Positions 14,404 to 15,731 of a stretch of DNA of 15,731 bases are shown one piece after another. The DNA lies in contig JAJQCX010000188.1 in NCBI GenBank assembly GCA_021202495.1, positions 1 to 15,731 on the forward strand, read 5' to 3'. A program made the translations under genes and the position numbers. Numbering within the stretch: the first letter of the stretch is position 1; each line of letters begins with the position of its first letter. The notes beneath the pieces are model-generated. The model searched no databases. It had not been told where the DNA came from and was given only the letters and a program-made list of their open reading frames with translations. Source of the stretch: Clostridia bacterium. Its GTDB lineage: Bacteria > Bacillota > Clostridia > UMGS1883.

Positions 14404-15731
14404 ATGAAAAGAAGTATTTCTTTGATACTTGCAATTGCGGTTATGTTCTGCTTTTGCATGACACCTGTTTTTGCGGATGACGAAGCAACGGAAACGACAA
14501 CAACCACTCCGACAGCTACGCTGACGGCAAGTCTTTCCGGCGACACAGAACCGCAGGCAGGCGAGGTTTTCACGGTATCGTTTGATTTTACCGATGTAAG
14601 CACAAATCTTTTTAAGTCGGCACAGGTTGCTTTCTCTTGGCCGGCAGATGTTGCAACGCTTTATGACGTTGAATATGAGGAAGCTATTACGGATGATGCT
14701 TCGGCACAGTATTCTGTAACTGTAAACAATGTTACATCCGGTCGTTCCAATAAGTTTACGTCGATTTCCACTTGGGATGTTGCAAACGGAACAGGTGACT
14801 TTACAGTATACATTGATCCCAATGCTACGGATACATCGTCTGTTGAATTGACAGATGGCACATGGCATTTCATTGATGTGGCGTTTATCCTTGGCGAAGA
14901 CCAGTCTTATGAGGATTTCTCTTTGTCGATTACCAAAGTAAAGGCATACTTTACAGCAGCCGGCACTGATATTGAGTCTTCGATGGCTGACGGTACGGTA
15001 ACAACTAAGGGTATCTCGGGTTCGGTTTCGGATCCCACTACGGTTACGGTTGACGACGTTACATATGACGTTGTAAGCTCTAACTACATTTCGAACGGTT
15101 ACTTTACCGACGGAACGGTTGACGGTTGGACAGAAGCTTCCGCAGGCGGCGCACTTCCGTGGGAAGTTGTTGAGAGCGAGAACTTCGCTTCCGGCTATGC
15201 TATGCATCTTGTAGGTGATTCTACAGGCGGCACAGGCACCAACACAATGCGTACTTTCTTCCCTGTTGAGGGCGGCAAGAAGTATTATGTAACGGAGACT
15301 GTTTATAACGTAGGTTCTTCGACAACTGACTCTATGAATGCTGTTGTAGCTACAGGCGCTGCGGCATTTGGTGCATTGACAAACGTAACCGTATACAGCA
15401 TTATTGATTACGGCGGAGTTTGCTCGTGGACTTCTTCCGAGACTGCAGGCGTAGGCACAACTTGGAGCAGAGGCACGACTACCGTTCCGACGGGTTATCC
15501 CTCACGCTCGAGCAGCAGCCAGTATCAGGATATTGAGCTTGATGCAGGTGAGCTTGCGGTTATCGAAATGATTATTAATGTTCCCGAAGCAGCTGAGAAT
15601 ATCATGTTCTCCGCAGGCGCTTGGGGCAACACGAACATCTACTACGGCGACTTTGCTATCTACGAAGTAGAAGAGCAGACTGAAACTCCGACCGAAGAGC
15701 CCACAGATGCAGAGACTGAGGAGCCCACAGA
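14404..15731 (+). CDS. Secreted cohesin-like and carbohydrate-binding-like protein (partial, runs off the end)
   Basis: The reading frame is open from the ATG at 14404 to the window end (442 codons, C-terminus missing). A signal peptide (1-25, ending PVFA) is followed by a Thr-rich stretch (30-36) and a beta-sandwich of about 38-200. This reads like a cohesin-type domain: TASLSGDTEPQAGEVFTVSF start, a hydrophobic core strand SAQVAFSW, WHFIDVAFIL, and a closing DGTVTTKG. Residues about 225-420 begin NYISNGYFTDGTVDGW, the opening seen in CBM4/9-type carbohydrate-binding modules, and end with a compact strand GDFAIYEV. Then an acidic Pro/Thr/Glu linker (from 422) starts and probably leads to another domain. 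GAGAGG (14386-14391) lies twelve bases upstream of the ATG, a long spacing. It sits 104 bases after the dockerin gene; no terminator or strong promoter is visible between them. Domain calls are by pattern and moderate. Confidence 0.75.
   Translation, partial: MKRSISLILAIAVMFCFCMTPVFADDEATETTTTTPTATLTASLSGDTEPQAGEVFTVSFDFTDVSTNLFKSAQVAFSWPADVATLYDVEYEEAITDDASAQYSVTVNNVTSGRSNKFTSISTWDVANGTGDFTVYIDPNATDTSSVELTDGTWHFIDVAFILGEDQSYEDFSLSITKVKAYFTAAGTDIESSMADGTVTTKGISGSVSDPTTVTVDDVTYDVVSSNYISNGYFTDGTVDGWTEASAGGALPWEVVESENFASGYAMHLVGDSTGGTGTNTMRTFFPVEGGKKYYVTETVYNVGSSTTDSMNAVVATGAAAFGALTNVTVYSIIDYGGVCSWTSSETAGVGTTWSRGTTTVPTGYPSRSSSSQYQDIELDAGELAVIEMIINVPEAAENIMFSAGAWGNTNIYYGDFAIYEVEEQTETPTEEPTDAETEEPT

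Noticed and set aside
14374..15207. 277-codon minus-strand ORF opposite the partial secreted gene
   Set aside because: Its translation is Cys/Arg/Asn-rich with no recognisable domain, and it is antisense to a frame with a signal peptide, ribosome binding site and clear beta domains.

Overview
The window looks like a chromosomal segment of a member of the Bacillota, probably class Clostridia and possibly an uncultured gut or rumen lineage. The evidence is strong AGGAGG-type ribosome binding sites, near-consensus SigA promoters, a Gram-positive style MurJ-family flippase, a CsaB-type polysaccharide pyruvyl transferase, and secreted proteins with dockerin and cohesin-like domains. The species cannot be named from this sequence alone.

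Layout. (1) 59-856 (+) is a small lipoprotein with a calcium-loop-like segment. It converges on (2), a three-gene minus-strand operon (4014 to 961): an SCP2-like lipid-carrier protein, an iron-dependent alcohol dehydrogenase and a class-3-type aldehyde dehydrogenase. This operon starts from a perfect consensus promoter and ends at a 14-bp hairpin terminator. (3) A single tRNA-Pro(CGG) gene, 4187-4262, has its own perfect consensus promoter, encoded CCA and terminator. (4) 4370-5404 encodes a secreted bactofilin-like beta-helix joined to a C-terminal membrane domain. (5) From a strong promoter at 5496-5524 runs a cell-surface polysaccharide cluster: MurJ-family flippase, an O-acetyltransferase/GT4 fusion, a DUF4330-like protein, an O-antigen-ligase-type polymerase or ligase, and (after a MITE-like palindromic element) a GT4/CsaB fusion. 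(6) A new promoter at 13373-13400 and a leader of about 100 nt precede a secreted dockerin protein. This is followed by a secreted protein with a cohesin-like domain and a CBM-like region that runs off the window end.

How the genes may work together (inference). The polysaccharide cluster has two glycosyltransferase domains, an O-acetyltransferase, a flippase, a Wzy/WaaL-like enzyme and a pyruvyl transferase. In characterised Bacillota, CsaB adds ketal-linked pyruvate to the secondary cell wall polymer that SLH-domain proteins bind. The cluster is therefore a candidate for making a pyruvylated, O-acetylated wall polymer. The two downstream secreted genes carry a dockerin and a cohesin-like fold and no visible catalytic domain, so they may be structural surface components. 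No priming phosphoglycosyltransferase, SLH domain or transposase is visible in the window.

The most notable points are two unusual enzyme fusions (acetyltransferase-GT4 and GT4-CsaB), the adjacent dockerin and cohesin-like genes, the structured palindromic element at 10866-11033, exact-period repeats in two proteins, and the SCP2/alcohol dehydrogenase/aldehyde dehydrogenase operon. All functions are inferred from motifs read by eye; no database search was run.
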